Assembly (NCBI GenBank): GCA_014323545.1
Contig: CP058647.1
Coordinates: 2,148,001-2,212,000 of the forward strand
Direction: 5' to 3'
DNA: 64,000 nucleotides
Source of the DNA: Hyphobacterium sp. CCMP332
GTDB taxonomy: Bacteria; Bacteroidota; Bacteroidia; Cytophagales; CCMP332
A program made the position numbers and the translations under genes. The notes under the pieces were generated by a model, which was given only the letters and a program-made list of their open reading frames with translations, was not told the DNA's origin and searched no databases. This document shows, piece after piece, positions 41,622 to 51,173 of the stretch (position 1 is the first letter of the stretch; the number at the start of each line of letters is the position of its first letter).

Positions 41622-43016
41622 ATGGCGAGTAAATACGATCTTATTGTTCTGGGCAGTGGACCCGGTGGATATGTAGCAGCAATCAGGGCTTCTCAGCTTG
41701 GTATGAAAGTAGCAATTGTTGAAAAAGAAAGTTTAGGAGGCATCTGTCTCAACTGGGGTTGTATTCCTACGAAAGCACTTTTAAAAAGCGCCAATGTATT
41801 TGAATACATTCAGCATTCTCAGGATTACGGTATAAAGGTTGGGTCGTCTTCAGTTGATTTTAAAGGTATGATTGGAAGAAGTCGAGGTGTTGCTGATGGC
41901 ATGAGCAAGGGTGTTCAGTTTCTTATGAAAAAGAACAAGATCGATGTCATAATGGGCTTTGGTAAATTGCTTAAAGGTAAGAAAGTCGAAGTCACGGATG
42001 ACAAAAAGAAAAAGACCTCTTACGAAGCCAAGAATATAATTATTGCTACAGGTGGCAGAGCCAAAGAATTGCCTAACCTTAAAATCGATGGTAAGAAAGT
42101 GATAGAGTACAGAAAGGCGATGTCAATGGATACACAGCCAAAATCAATGGTAGTGGTAGGTTCCGGAGCTATTGGTGTCGAATTTGCCTATTTCTATAAT
42201 TCCATTGGGACAAAAGTTACTGTTGTGGAATATCTGGACAGAATTGTGCCAAATGAGGATGAAGAAGTATCAAAGCAGCTGGAGCGAATATATAAAAAAG
42301 CCGGCATGGAAATTATGACTAGTGCGGAAGTGACCGGTGTAGACACCAAAGGAAAAGGTTGCAAGGTTTCAGTCAAAACCAAAAAAGGCGACCAGACAAT
42401 CGAATGCGATGTAGTTCTTTCTGCTGTAGGTGTTGCTACAAACCTTGAAGGCATAGGTCTGGAAGAGGTGGGGATAAAACATGAAAAAGGCCATATCGCT
42501 GTTGATGATTATTATAAAACTTCTGTAGATGGATATTATGCCATTGGTGATATTGTAAAAGGGCCTGCTCTAGCTCATGTGGCTTCGGCTGAAGGCATCA
42601 CCTGCGTTGAGAAAATTGCAGGCCACAGTCCTGAACCGATAGATTATAATAACATACCGGGATGTACCTATTGTAGTCCTGAAATTGCTTCTGTAGGTTA
42701 TACTGAAAAAGCCGCCAAAGAAGCCGGTTATGAAATCAAGGTAGGTAAATTTCCTTTTTCCGCTTCAGGAAAGGCAAGTGCAGCCGGTGCTAAAGACGGA
42801 TTCGTAAAAGTAATTTACGATGCGAAATACGGGGAGTGGTTAGGTGCGCATATGATCGGTGCCAATGTGACGGAAATGATTGCTGAAGTTGTTGCTGCCA
42901 GAAAATTGGAGACTACAGGCCATGAGATTTTAAAAACGATTCACCCTCATCCGACTATGTCTGAAGCGGTTATGGAAGCTACCGCTGCTGCTTACGATGA
43001 AGTGATCCACCTTTAG
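41622..43016 (+). CDS. lpdA: Dihydrolipoyl dehydrogenase
   Basis: FAD flavoenzyme that reoxidises lipoamide in 2-oxoacid dehydrogenase complexes and the glycine cleavage system. 464 residues with the FAD loop LIVLGSGPGGYVAAIRASQ, the redox disulfide GGICLNWGCIPTKALL (Cys near residues 41 and 46), the NAD loop VVVGSGAIGVEFAYFY (~180), and the C-terminal His-Glu pair in HPHPTMSEAVMEA. Monocistronic; the E1/E2 genes are not in this window, so which complex it serves cannot be told. Confidence 0.95.
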   Translation: MASKYDLIVLGSGPGGYVAAIRASQLGMKVAIVEKESLGGICLNWGCIPTKALLKSANVFEYIQHSQDYGIKVGSSSVDFKGMIGRSRGVADGMSKGVQFLMKKNKIDVIMGFGKLLKGKKVEVTDDKKKKTSYEAKNIIIATGGRAKELPNLKIDGKKVIEYRKAMSMDTQPKSMVVVGSGAIGVEFAYFYNSIGTKVTVVEYLDRIVPNEDEEVSKQLERIYKKAGMEIMTSAEVTGVDTKGKGCKVSVKTKKGDQTIECDVVLSAVGVATNLEGIGLEEVGIKHEKGHIAVDDYYKTSVDGYYAIGDIVKGPALAHVASAEGITCVEKIAGHSPEPIDYNNIPGCTYCSPEIASVGYTEKAAKEAGYEIKVGKFPFSASGKASAAGAKDGFVKVIYDAKYGEWLGAHMIGANVTEMIAEVVAARKLETTGHEILKTIHPHPTMSEAVMEATAAAYDEVIHL

Positions 43017-43041
43017 AAACTAGGACTGATTAATTAAGAAT

Positions 43042-43081
43042 GGAGAATTGAGCCAGCTTATTATGGTTTAATTCTCCTTTT
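43042..43081 (+). terminator. Intrinsic terminator after lpdA
   Basis: GGAGAATT (43042-43049) pairs with AATTCTCC (43070-43077) and is followed by four T. The 20-base loop can extend the stem with AGCC/GGTT pairs. Confidence 0.65.
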
Positions 43082-43169
43082 AATTGTCTTAGGAATTATT
43101 GAATTTAATTATGTTTAATGTTAACTATCAAAAACAAACTCCAAACTCTAAACTTTCAACTCTAACCTC

Positions 43170-43604
43170 TTAAATTTCTTTCCCTTCTTTTTTCAGTTTC
43201 TTTTTGACTTTGTTTAATTGTTTTTCGCCAATGTAATCCTCAATTTGCCTTTCGAGATTGATAAAGGTTCCTTTTTTTACCCGGTGATAAGAAACCAAAA
43301 TGATATTGGACATCGTGTGAGCTTCGCTGATTCCCCTTTCTTCAAAAAAATAATACAGGTCAGAATCACCGTCGTTTAAGCCCCAATGACTGCGGATATA
43401 GGCACCAACACTTAAATTGTATGCATGCGCCAAATCTTCTTCTTTATGGCGAATAAAATTATACTGATCTGTTTTCGTTAAGTGTTCATCGAGTGCAATC
43501 ATGCATTCTTTGAGATTTTTCGGAACTTTACCGGTGCTTTGAGCACTTAGATTTGAAAATTGGACAAAAGTCAGGATTAGAAGTATTAATAACTTTTTCA
43601 TCAT
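43170..43604 (-). CDS. DUF6794 family secreted protein
   Basis: A 144-residue exported protein (signal peptide ends NLSAQS). The body has the pattern of DUF6794: PKNLKECMIALDEHLTKTD, AYIRSHWGLNDGDSDLYYFF and a C-terminal ISEAHTMSNIILVSYHR block, then a Lys-rich tail. The family is known from Bacteroidota and has no established function. The gene stands alone on the minus strand and is preceded by a good sigma-54-like -24 element, unusual for a small secreted protein. Confidence 0.75.
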   Translation of the reverse strand: MMKKLLILLILTFVQFSNLSAQSTGKVPKNLKECMIALDEHLTKTDQYNFIRHKEEDLAHAYNLSVGAYIRSHWGLNDGDSDLYYFFEERGISEAHTMSNIILVSYHRVKKGTFINLERQIEDYIGEKQLNKVKKKLKKEGKEI

Positions 43605-43628
43605 TTAAATTTGAATACCACTTTTACT

Positions 43629-43644
43629 AACAAGAAGGGTGCCA
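43629..43644 (-). promoter_or_regulatory. Candidate sigma-54 promoter of the DUF6794 gene
   Basis: On the minus strand (43644 to 43629) the sequence TGGCACCCTTCTTGTT matches TGGCACG-N4-TTGCT except C for G at the seventh base and T for C at -12. The -12 base (43630) lies 26 nt before the ATG at 43604, the same distance as for the NtrC-type regulator gene. Confidence 0.4.
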
Positions 43645-43754
43645 CAATAGCATATTTCGAATTGTAATTTTAAAGTTTCAATTCATTCAAAATTGCACTA
43701 TAAATATATCGAATTTAATAAATATTTGATAATGACTTTTAATTATTGGCCTCA

Positions 43755-44942
43755 ATGATGAGAATGGATCTTTATAGAAACAAATCAAATATCAAAGTAT
43801 TAATACTTGTAATTGCACTTATCATAGGCGCTACATCATTGACTTACACCAACTTTCTGGTAACTAAATTAGAAGAAAGAGAAAAGAAAATCATTGATCT
43901 CTATGCCAAAGCTTTGGAATATGTGGCCAATGCCGATCTGGATGAAAATATAAATTTTATAACATCTGAGATCGTCGAAGTAAACAATTCAATTCCAGTA
44001 ATTCTTACGGATGAAAATGGAATTCCAAGCAGCTCAGCCAATTCCAGAAATATCATTTTTCCAAAAAATGCCTCCGAAGAAAGGAAAATAGAAATCCTTA
44101 AGAAGGAAATAGAGATAATGAAGGAAGAAAAAGAACCCATTCCTGTTGAAGCTTATGGCGTGACTCAGTTTATCTATTATAGAAATTCAAACCTGATATT
44201 TCAATTAAAATGGTATCCATACGTTCAGCTAACCATTATTGGAATATTCGGCGCATTAGCCTACCTGGTGTTTTCTGTAACGAGAAGAAATGAACAAAAT
44301 CGTGTCTGGGTTGGAATGGCTAAAGAAACTGCGCATCAATTGGGAACACCACTGTCCTCACTCATGGCCTGGCTGGAATACTTCAGGTCAAATGAACATA
44401 TAAAAAATGATCCCGCATTAAATGAGATTGAAAAAGACATTCAAAGATTGGAAATGATTACCATGCGTTTTTCAAGCATAGGTTCAGTTCCAAAACTGGA
44501 TCCCTATGATATGGAAGAGGTCGTCAACAATGTCGTTGACTATTTGAAAATACGTCTGAGTTCAAAGGTGTCTTTTGAAGTAATAAGCGATTTGCCAAAG
44601 GGCACCAAAGTAAAACTCAATTATTCACTTTTTCATTGGGTAATAGAAAATATTTGTAAAAATGCGGTCGACGCTATGGAGGGCTCAGGAGGCTTGACAC
44701 TTCATATGGCAATTTCGTCAAATAATCAGGTTTTTCTTGACATCTCTGATACCGGAAAAGGAATACCAAAAAGTGATATAAAAGAAATTTTCAGACCGGG
44801 TTATACCACTAAAAAACGCGGATGGGGTTTGGGACTAACATTAGCCCATAGAATCATAGAGGAGTATCATAGCGGTAGAATATTCATAAAAAATTCAGAG
44901 ATAAATAAAGGCACTACTTTCAGAATTATTTTGAGTGCGTAA
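43755..44942 (+). CDS. Sensor histidine kinase without adjacent regulator
   Basis: A ~395-residue membrane kinase. TM1 (residues ~14-33, VLILVIALIIGATSL), a periplasmic domain of ~125 residues with a Lys/Glu-rich stretch, TM2 (~155-175, IIGIFGALAYLVFSV), then the phospho-acceptor His in WVGMAKETAHQLGTPLSS (~194) and an ATPase domain (WVIENICKNAVDAMEG, DISDTGKGIPKSD, RGWGLGLTLAHRI). The AHQLGTPLSSLMAW H-box is common in Bacteroidota kinases. No response regulator gene lies next to it, so its partner is elsewhere. The first of several in-frame ATGs was chosen; MDLYRN at 43764 is also possible. Confidence 0.88.
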   Translation: MMRMDLYRNKSNIKVLILVIALIIGATSLTYTNFLVTKLEEREKKIIDLYAKALEYVANADLDENINFITSEIVEVNNSIPVILTDENGIPSSSANSRNIIFPKNASEERKIEILKKEIEIMKEEKEPIPVEAYGVTQFIYYRNSNLIFQLKWYPYVQLTIIGIFGALAYLVFSVTRRNEQNRVWVGMAKETAHQLGTPLSSLMAWLEYFRSNEHIKNDPALNEIEKDIQRLEMITMRFSSIGSVPKLDPYDMEEVVNNVVDYLKIRLSSKVSFEVISDLPKGTKVKLNYSLFHWVIENICKNAVDAMEGSGGLTLHMAISSNNQVFLDISDTGKGIPKSDIKEIFRPGYTTKKRGWGLGLTLAHRIIEEYHSGRIFIKNSEINKGTTFRIILSA

Positions 44943-44967
44943 AAAGCTATTCAGAATCGTTTTTACC

Positions 44968-44998
44968 TTTGGATTATTGAATATAAAACTTAGTTTTG
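44968..44998 (+). promoter_or_regulatory. Bacteroidota promoter of atpDC
   Basis: TTTG (44968-44971), 19-bp spacer, TAGTTTTG (44991-44998): full consensus. Predicted start near 45005, giving a leader of ~32 bases before the atpD ATG. Confidence 0.65.
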
Positions 44999-45006
44999 CA
45001 CTCTAA

Positions 45007-46539
<1,533 letters not shown>

Positions 46540-46540
46540 C

Positions 46541-46789
46541 ATGTACATAGAAATACTAACACCGGAGGATAAATTATTTGAGGGAACAGCCAGTTCGGCT
46601 AAGTTTCCAGGTTCTTCAGGCTCATTTGAAGTGTTGGAAAATCACGCTCCACTTATAAGCAGTCTTGACGATGGAATTGTAACGGTTCGATCGCAAAAAG
46701 GTGAATTGAATTTCAGAGTAGATGGTGGCGTAGTAGAAGTACTAAAAAATAAGGTCACCGTCCTGCTGGAAAAAGCGACAGAAATCTAA
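46541..46789 (+). CDS. atpC: F1F0 ATP synthase subunit epsilon (short form)
   Basis: An 82-residue epsilon subunit beginning one base after the atpD stop. Only the N-terminal beta-sandwich is present (LTPEDKLFEGTASSAKFPGS, FEVLENHAPLISSLDDGIV); the C-terminal helical pair that in E. coli (about 138 residues) inhibits ATP hydrolysis is absent. Short epsilon is usual for Bacteroidota, implying that hydrolysis is limited by another means. Confidence 0.93.
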   Translation: MYIEILTPEDKLFEGTASSAKFPGSSGSFEVLENHAPLISSLDDGIVTVRSQKGELNFRVDGGVVEVLKNKVTVLLEKATEI

Positions 46790-46794
46790 TCAAT

Positions 46795-46817
46795 GCCCTG
46801 GATTATTTCAGGGCTTT
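46795..46817 (+). terminator. Terminator after atpC
   Basis: GCCCTG (46795-46800) and CAGGGC (46809-46814) form a 6-bp stem with loop GATTATTT, followed by TTTGTT. The right half lies within the 3' end of crcB on the other strand. Confidence 0.7.
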
Positions 46818-47176
46818 GTTAAAAGATAAGCAGTTGAAGCTGCCAAAATCCCTCCAATTAAACTTGCCGCTATATATGCGCTTGCCATGAGGAAATCTCC
46901 CTGTTTTAGCAAAAAGTAATTTTCATAAGAAAAGGTAGAAAAAGTAGTAAAACCACCACAGAAACCCGCGCTGGCCAATAATATCAAGTCCTGGTTAAGT
47001 GAAGGTTCTTTTTCATTGAAAGTTATTAAAAAACCCAGAAGCAAAGAACCGGCTATATTCACGATAAAAGTAGGCCAAGGAAAGCCCGATGAACCCAGGG
47101 TATAAAAAGTAATACTCAAATAATAGCGGAAGACACTCCCCAGTCCCCCACCTATAAAAACCAATAATAGCTTCAC
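46808..47176 (-). CDS. crcB: Fluoride channel CrcB/Fluc
   Basis: A 122-residue membrane protein with four transmembrane helices; exports fluoride as an inverted dimer. Marks: GGGLGSVFRYYLS at the N terminus, FIVNIAGSLLLGFLI, and the pore motif GFCGGFTTFSTFSYE with the stacked Phe residues. Single gene; no fluoride riboswitch was recognised in the 92-bp spacer upstream. It converges on atpC and its stop lies within that gene's terminator hairpin. Confidence 0.93.
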   Translation of the reverse strand: MKLLLVFIGGGLGSVFRYYLSITFYTLGSSGFPWPTFIVNIAGSLLLGFLITFNEKEPSLNQDLILLASAGFCGGFTTFSTFSYENYFLLKQGDFLMASAYIAASLIGGILAASTAYLLTKP

Positions 47177-47216
47177 ATATCAAGGTTATGAAAATGAATG
47201 TAATTCATCAAATTAC

Positions 47217-47249
47217 TTTGTTATTGTCATATCAAAATTATTACATTTG
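47217..47249 (+). promoter_or_regulatory. Bacteroidota promoter before the 47269 gene
   Basis: TTTG (47217-47220), 21-bp spacer, TACATTTG (47242-47249). Predicted start near 47256, leaving a leader of only ~13 bases before the ATG at 47269. Confidence 0.6.
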
Positions 47250-47268
47250 ATTTCCTTTAAATGATAAA

Positions 47269-48315
47269 ATGTTGAAAGGTTGGCATGAATTAGCATTGTT
47301 AGTATTGGTATTCTGTACCGTTCTCTCATGTAATTTTAATCCTGATGGAGTAAATCCACCAAGTTGGAAATCTAGTTTTATTGGGCCTTTGGCTAATTCA
47401 AAAATCACATTAGAAGACCTTTTGGATTTTGATTCACTGGGGTTTAATTATGAGGTTTCGGCTTCGGAATTGTCCAATCAAATTCCTCCGGGAGGTGCTA
47501 CTTTTCCCCTATTTCCTCCTTTTTCAGTGCCATCTTTACCCCCAGATACTTTTGATATTGCCGAAGGATTTCAATATGCCATTTTTGATTCCGGAGAAAT
47601 TGTTTTTGAGTTTATAAATAACCTGCCTATTACACTTAACTCCGGACAAATAATAAGCGTTTACAGCGTAGTCGGTCCTAACAGGAATCAATTGGGAGAT
47701 AAAATTTTTGATTTCACATTGGAAGATAATCTTGAAGCAGGAGGTCGCGCGACAACCATTTACTCTGATTTCACCGGCCTGGTGGTTTCTTCGCGATTAA
47801 TAATTCAAATTGATACGGTCAGCTCCCCGGGGAGTACCACGCCTGTAACCTTCGACTCCGAAAGCGGTTTTGAACTGACATTCTTTTTTAGAAATATTAA
47901 AGTTCGCGAAGTTGGGGTATCCGCCGGTAATTCCTTTGTACTGGGCGATACTACACCATTTACTTTTAGTTCAGGTACCATCCCCTCAACACTTGAGTCG
48001 GGCATATTGAAATTGCGAATGAGAAATGGAATTCCACTAAATATAGATCTAAACCTTGATCTGTATGATGAGAACATGGATCGATTGGGCAGTTTTATTG
48101 AAGCAGGCCAGAATATTATAAGCGCATCTGATACCTCGACGATCACCGTGGTTGTGGATGAGAATAACCTGGACTTATTAAACAATACTAGTTTTCTTGT
48201 TTCTTCTGTACTATTGGAAGATCAGGCGGTTCAGGGAGATACCGTGATTATCAATTCTGATTCCCTGGTGAGAGCAAAAATTATTGGAGAAGTAGATGTA
48301 GACTTGGTCAAATGA
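47269..48315 (+). CDS. Hypothetical lipoprotein, co-transcribed with DUF5723 gene
   Basis: A 348-residue predicted lipoprotein: signal peptide WHELALLVLVFCTVLSC with lipobox TVLSC, then NFNPDGVNPPSWKSSFIGPL. The body is beta-rich with many Ser/Thr/Pro turns and a proline-rich loop (IPPGGATFPLFPPFSVPSLP, ~residues 72-91). I recognise no domain. It ends with a 4-bp ATGA overlap with the DUF5723 barrel gene, so the two are coupled and may act together at the outer membrane. The opening resembles N termini of other Bacteroidota lipoproteins that precede barrel genes, but function is open. Confidence 0.8.
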   Translation: MLKGWHELALLVLVFCTVLSCNFNPDGVNPPSWKSSFIGPLANSKITLEDLLDFDSLGFNYEVSASELSNQIPPGGATFPLFPPFSVPSLPPDTFDIAEGFQYAIFDSGEIVFEFINNLPITLNSGQIISVYSVVGPNRNQLGDKIFDFTLEDNLEAGGRATTIYSDFTGLVVSSRLIIQIDTVSSPGSTTPVTFDSESGFELTFFFRNIKVREVGVSAGNSFVLGDTTPFTFSSGTIPSTLESGILKLRMRNGIPLNIDLNLDLYDENMDRLGSFIEAGQNIISASDTSTITVVVDENNLDLLNNTSFLVSSVLLEDQAVQGDTVIINSDSLVRAKIIGEVDVDLVK

Positions 48316-49727
48316 AAATAAGATTTACGATACTATTTGCGATTCTAACACCTTTGCTATTATCTGCGCAACACAATATCGGCACCACCTATTGCGAACA
48401 TAATGATCTTAATGCATCGAGATATCAACCCTCTGAACTGGATTTTGGCGATAAAAAATTTCAGATAGGCTTTAATTACGATTTTTTCATTGGCAACAGG
48501 AGCATTGATTATGCGGAATTAAATGCCGCATTTAATGATGATCAATTAACGCAGGAAGACATTCAAACCATTGTGAATGAATCAGATGAAATAAATCAAA
48601 TTGGTCTTGGGCAAAACTACCAGGTTATCGGACTCGGATACCAGTTAAGAACCCGTTCCGGAAAAAAATATGATATAGCATTTACAATTGTCGATAAATT
48701 TTCTGCCACACTTCAGCTTTCGAGAAATTTTTTAAAACTGGCACTTGAAGGCAATAATTCATCCTTTTTCAGAGGTCAGCGTGTGAGTATGGGGGAGACC
48801 AAATTGAGTGCGCTATACACCAGGGCCTATGCCTTTAATATTGCTATGCCTGTTTTTTTTAAAGACAATGATCATAAAGTCAGGATAGGAATCCGGCCAA
48901 AGTTTATTCAAGGCATGGCCGGTGTCAATCCGGAGTCTTCCGAAGTGTTTTTAACCACTGAACAGAACGGTGAATTTATTCAGATGGATTTTAATTATAA
49001 TTATCAAACTTCCGGAATTCAAAATTTTGATCCCTTCAAGGCAAATGGGGTAGGTTGGGGCCTGGATTTTGGTGTTACCGGGTTTATTTCTGAGCACTTT
49101 GAAGTTGCGGCAAGTGTATTAAATCTTGGATCGGTTACATTTAATAATAATGTCAAGACTTATTCAAAAGAAGGCAGCCACCGCTTTGAAGGCATCTTTA
49201 TACCTAATCTTTTGGGCGCTTCACCCGCCAACTTGGATTTTGAAGAAGAATCCAGCATCTATAATCCTGTAGTCACTGAGGACGAATCATTTTCAATGGG
49301 CCTTGGTGCCAGAATTGGTTTGGAATTACAATATAAAACACCCGAAAAGCCCAGAACAAGAAGAGCCATGACTATGGCAAGAAGTATAAAAAAAGGTAAG
49401 GAAAGACAAGCAAAGCAAAAAGAATACGAAGGGAACATTTCAAATACCATATACTTCACATACATCCAGGGGCTGGATGAACAACCTGGCAATACCACAA
49501 GGCCATTTGTTTCTGTTGGATATATGCATGATTTCCACGATTATTTTGATATTGGTGTTTCGGCCGCTTATGGTGGATTTAACAATTTAGCCTTGGGAGC
49601 ATTTTTCGCTGTAAATATTGCCCACCATGTAAAATTTGGACTGAGCTCTGATAATATAAGTGCTTTAATTGTACCAAAAACAGCCACCGGCTTTGACATA
49701 GCGACTAATTTTTCCGTTTCTTTCTAA
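48312..49727 (+). CDS. DUF5723 family outer-membrane protein
   Basis: A 471-residue exported protein (signal peptide ends LLLSAQ) with repeated amphipathic strands and the pattern of DUF5723 (LNASRYQPSELDFGDKKFQI, KANGVGWGLDFGVTGFISE, a C-terminal ATGFDIATNFSVSF ending in Phe), hence probably a large outer-membrane barrel. An Arg/Lys-rich loop (RTRRAMTMARSIKKGKERQ, ~residues 345-365) is unusual in charge. Coupled to the upstream lipoprotein by ATGA overlap. Its stop codon lies in the A-run that serves as the T-tract of the minus-strand RNA terminator. Confidence 0.82.
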   Translation: MKIRFTILFAILTPLLLSAQHNIGTTYCEHNDLNASRYQPSELDFGDKKFQIGFNYDFFIGNRSIDYAELNAAFNDDQLTQEDIQTIVNESDEINQIGLGQNYQVIGLGYQLRTRSGKKYDIAFTIVDKFSATLQLSRNFLKLALEGNNSSFFRGQRVSMGETKLSALYTRAYAFNIAMPVFFKDNDHKVRIGIRPKFIQGMAGVNPESSEVFLTTEQNGEFIQMDFNYNYQTSGIQNFDPFKANGVGWGLDFGVTGFISEHFEVAASVLNLGSVTFNNNVKTYSKEGSHRFEGIFIPNLLGASPANLDFEEESSIYNPVVTEDESFSMGLGARIGLELQYKTPEKPRTRRAMTMARSIKKGKERQAKQKEYEGNISNTIYFTYIQGLDEQPGNTTRPFVSVGYMHDFHDYFDIGVSAAYGGFNNLALGAFFAVNIAHHVKFGLSSDNISALIVPKTATGFDIATNFSVSF

Positions 49728-49855
49728 AAAAAAACCCCGAAGCGTAAACTGCGGGGCTCTAAGATTTGGGGGTGTGTTATTGGAGACCTTTCAAATCCAA
49801 TAAGGGAACGAAGACTATCCCCGCCTTCCTTCACTGACACCCCCTCAAAATCTTG
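49726..49855 (-). ncRNA. Structured small RNA candidate with its own terminator
   Basis: Read on the minus strand, a ~15-bp closing stem (49837-49854 with 49761-49775, one small bulge) encloses a purine-rich strand (AGTGAAGGAAGGC), a 4-5 bp hairpin (GGGGA...TTCCC, 49804-49822) and an 8-bp hairpin (TTATTGGA/TCCAATAA, 49777-49803). After AGAG comes a terminator: CCCCG...CGGGG (49756 to 49735) with nine T. No gene lies downstream on that strand, so it is a free RNA and not a riboswitch. Size and a long closing stem would suit a 6S-type RNA such as 6S-Flavo, but I cannot confirm a family. The rest of the 323-bp spacer (49856-50050) shows only AT-rich sequence and the TTTGTC...GACAAA repeat at 50000-50019. 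Confidence 0.6.
49735..49756 (-). terminator. Terminator of the small RNA
   Basis: On the minus strand CCCCGCAG...CTTCGGGG (49756 to 49735; 5 bp, one mismatch, 2 bp) is followed by nine T at 49734-49726. On the plus strand the hairpin has no T-run, which fixes the direction. Confidence 0.8.
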
Positions 49856-50050
49856 GGTCAATTATTAAATCACTAAATGGTTTTACCCTTTTGGTAATTC
49901 TAAAGTAGTAAAAATCAGGTCTGGGTAAATAACCCTTTTTGGGGGATTTTTAAATTTTTAATTCTTAAATGGCTTAAAACGAGACTTGTCATTTTGAATT
50001 TTGTCAATAAATGGACAAATGAAACATGAATTATTTATCACTTTTATAGT

Positions 50051-50509
50051 ATGAGAATCGCAATAATCTTTTTTTCATTTCTAATTATTTTATTCTCTTG
50101 CAAAGATTCCCAGGACGAAGTGATGGATCCCGGTTTAATCATTGAAGCACCTGATGACAAAATGGAAATTGAAGAAATTCTGGCTGGGACATCTTCGCGG
50201 GCATGGGTAAGTCAAAATTTTAATTTAGAAATATATGGTTCAATAGAATGCAGATCGGATGATATCTTTACTTTTTTCACAGATGGAACATTTGAATACG
50301 ATGGTGGTTCGATGCTTTGCGGAGATTCTGACAATTCGCAGATTGTTACAGGAACCTGGGAAGTAGATTTAAATAATAATCGTATTGTATTCGATAAAGG
50401 CCTGGACACTGAGACAATCGCCAACTATATCACTGTGAAGGAAGATGTATTAAGAGTAATGGGTTCATGGAACAGTCTTAGTATTGATGCCAGCTATATC
50501 AGACAGTAA
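50051..50509 (+). CDS. Lipocalin-like lipoprotein
   Basis: A 152-residue lipoprotein (lipobox LFSC, near residue 18) with an acidic linker and a C-terminal beta-rich part: SSRAWVSQNFNLEIYGSIEC, DDIFTFFTDGTFEYDGGSML, TGTWEVDLNNNRIVFDKG. The TGTW and FTDGTFEYDGG elements match the small lipocalin-like domains common in Bacteroidota lipoproteins. Two Cys (in IECRSDD and MLCGDSD) could form a disulfide. Ligand unknown. It converges on the minus-strand response regulator gene. Confidence 0.75.
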   Translation: MRIAIIFFSFLIILFSCKDSQDEVMDPGLIIEAPDDKMEIEEILAGTSSRAWVSQNFNLEIYGSIECRSDDIFTFFTDGTFEYDGGSMLCGDSDNSQIVTGTWEVDLNNNRIVFDKGLDTETIANYITVKEDVLRVMGSWNSLSIDASYIRQ

Positions 50510-50544
50510 AACGACCATCAAAACCTGGTGCTTAAGTTCTAAAA

Positions 50545-51171
50545 TCAGATCAACTTATTCTTTAAAGCCTTTTCAATTGCTTCTGCCTTTGAGTGTACCT
50601 CCAATTTCAGGTAAATATTTTTTATGTGGGTTCTTATCGTTTCTTTATTTACAAATAACTCATCGGCAATAGTGCTATAGCTCTTACCTTTCGAAAGTAA
50701 TTCGAGTACTTCTGTTTCCCTGGCGGTCAAAGGGGAATGCAGATTTCTTTGAAATGAATTAACCACTTTTCTGGCAATTTGAGTACTCATTGGTGCACCT
50801 CCATGATGAGCATCTTTTATAGCATCCAAAAGTTTTTCCGGTGGGGTATTTTTAGTCATGTAACCGGTGGCACCTGAACACAAAGCATCAAAAATAAGGT
50901 CATCGTCTTCGTGTACAGTTATAACAATTACATTAAGTCTTGGAAATAATCTTCTGATTTTTTTGATCCCCTCGATTCCTGACATACCCGGCAATTCAAT
51001 ATCTACTAGCATAACATCCAGATCATGATTTTCAATGTCCTTGAGTGCGCTTTCACAACTTCCGTAACTTACAATACACTCATAATCATCCGAAGCATTA
51101 ATTAGTAAAGTAAAACCCTCCCTAATCAAATTATCATCCTCAATCATGCCTACTTTTATTTTGCTACTCAT
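50545..51171 (-). CDS. NarL/LuxR-type response regulator
   Basis: A 208-residue regulator. The receiver domain (residues ~5-120) has IEDDNLIREG acidic residues, phospho-acceptor Asp in VMLVDIELPGMSG (~55), and the Lys in YMTKNTPP; the C-terminal LuxR helix-turn-helix (~145-205) reads LTARETEVLELLSKGKSYST and TIRTHIKNIYLKL. It starts 2 bp after the propeller kinase gene and is surely its partner. Together they are a split form of the hybrid two-component systems that control polysaccharide loci in Bacteroides. Confidence 0.93.
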   Translation of the reverse strand: MSSKIKVGMIEDDNLIREGFTLLINASDDYECIVSYGSCESALKDIENHDLDVMLVDIELPGMSGIEGIKKIRRLFPRLNVIVITVHEDDDLIFDALCSGATGYMTKNTPPEKLLDAIKDAHHGGAPMSTQIARKVVNSFQRNLHSPLTARETEVLELLSKGKSYSTIADELFVNKETIRTHIKNIYLKLEVHSKAEAIEKALKNKLI

Positions 51172-51173
51172 CG

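Noticed and set aside
47177-47268. Fluoride riboswitch upstream of crcB
   Set aside because: Spacer is only 92 bp and AT-rich with no hairpin or GGCG-type start of the crcB motif.
49726-49860. Plus-strand riboswitch or leader for the 50051 lipoprotein gene
   Set aside because: On the plus strand the hairpin has no T-run and the structure lies ~190 nt before the gene; the nine-base T-tract exists only on the minus strand.
49855-49920. Consensus promoter for the small RNA
   Set aside because: No TAnnTTTG with a TTTG at proper distance was found on the minus strand; only weak AT-rich matches, so not listed.
50000-50019. TTTGTC-N8-GACAAA inverted repeat before the 50051 lipoprotein gene
   Set aside because: Short AT-rich 6-bp arms without a promoter box to relate them to; too weak to call an operator.
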